Assembly (NCBI GenBank): GCA_035763125.1
Contig: DASUBU010000018.1
Span: forward strand, 1-20,878
From: SMAG-U1939 sp035763125
Lineage (GTDB): Bacteria; Chloroflexota; Ktedonobacteria; Ktedonobacterales; JADMIN01
Direction: 5' to 3'
Length of the DNA: 20,878 bases
A program made the translations under genes and the position numbers. Positions 20,794 to 20,878 of the stretch are shown one piece after another. The notes below the pieces were generated by a model that was not told where the DNA came from, did not search any database, and saw only the letters and a list, made by a program, of their open reading frames with translations. Each line of letters starts with the position of its first letter. The stretch's first letter is position 1.

Positions 20794-20878
20794 ATGAGCG
20801 AAGCGAGGCGAGCGGTGAGCGAACGGCTGATGGAGGCGGTGACGGCGCTGGCAGAGGCGCTTGGCGGCCCTGATGGAA
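20794..20878 (+). CDS. Partial gene at the window edge, unidentified
   Basis: An open frame runs off the right edge. Two in-frame starts are possible: ATG 20794 and GTG 20815; the GTG has GAGG 6 bases upstream and is slightly favoured (VSERLMEAVTALAEALGGPDG). The 28 visible residues form an amphipathic Ala/Glu/Leu-rich helix but name no family. The good promoter at 20724-20752 supports a real gene. The AGCGA-rich sequence at the start is low-complexity, so the ATG start may be spurious. Confidence 0.4.
   Translation, partial: MSEARRAVSERLMEAVTALAEALGGPDG

Noticed and set aside
1..20878. CRISPR array, defence system, biosynthetic cluster or transposase
   Set aside because: No regularly spaced repeats beyond a two-copy tandem unit, and no nuclease, toxin, polyketide/peptide synthase or transposase motifs were seen in the frames read.

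Overview
The window is about 21 kb of GC-rich bacterial chromosome, densely packed and mostly single-copy housekeeping or regulatory genes. Gene content fits a high-GC member of the Chloroflexota (Ktedonobacteria/Thermomicrobia-like) better than an actinobacterium: a three-domain molybdenum hydroxylase operon, a small citrate synthase next to a MerR-like helix-turn-helix gene, an ECF sigma factor with a long zinc-ribbon tail, a one-TM Ser/Thr kinase, and an ABC exporter whose permease begins MIWLTWRQHR. This placement is inference from family resemblance, not from a marker gene. Four-base ATGA overlaps and strong Shine-Dalgarno (SD) sites recur, so most starts could be fixed with confidence.

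Layout. (1) 1-450: gene-poor DNA of visibly lower GC, ending in the 3' part of a tRNA-Trp gene. This looks like the right junction of an integrated element lying to the left. (2) 503-4919, minus strand: an operon reading HTH regulator, FAD/[2Fe-2S] fusion subunit, molybdopterin subunit, DUF3830 protein; together a xanthine-dehydrogenase-family hydroxylase of unknown substrate. (3) 4920-5192: a compact divergent promoter region with a direct-repeat operator candidate. (4) 5193-6329, plus: citrate synthase with a strong terminator. (5) 6433-8954, minus: ECF sigma factor with zinc-ribbon tail, translationally coupled to an MFS exporter. (6) 9037-13187, minus: ABC-F ATPase, CoaE and pyruvate kinase. 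(7) 13472-15601, plus: receptor-type Ser/Thr kinase, whose 3' end overlaps that of a sensor kinase. (8) 15588-18227, minus: small membrane protein, OmpR-type response regulator, sensor histidine kinase. (9) 18393-20296, plus: ABC exporter ATPase and permease, divergent from (8) across a symmetric four-half-site operator candidate. (10) 20484-20878: a small membrane protein, a good promoter and the first codons of an unidentified gene.

No CRISPR array, transposase, defence system or biosynthetic cluster was found. The most interesting points are: the tRNA-Trp attachment-site remnant; a family of GC-rich palindromic repeats that has entered several reading frames in frame; the symmetric operator between the two-component system and the ABC exporter; the HTH/citrate-synthase pairing with its spacer-located direct repeat; and the sigma factor with two zinc ribbons.
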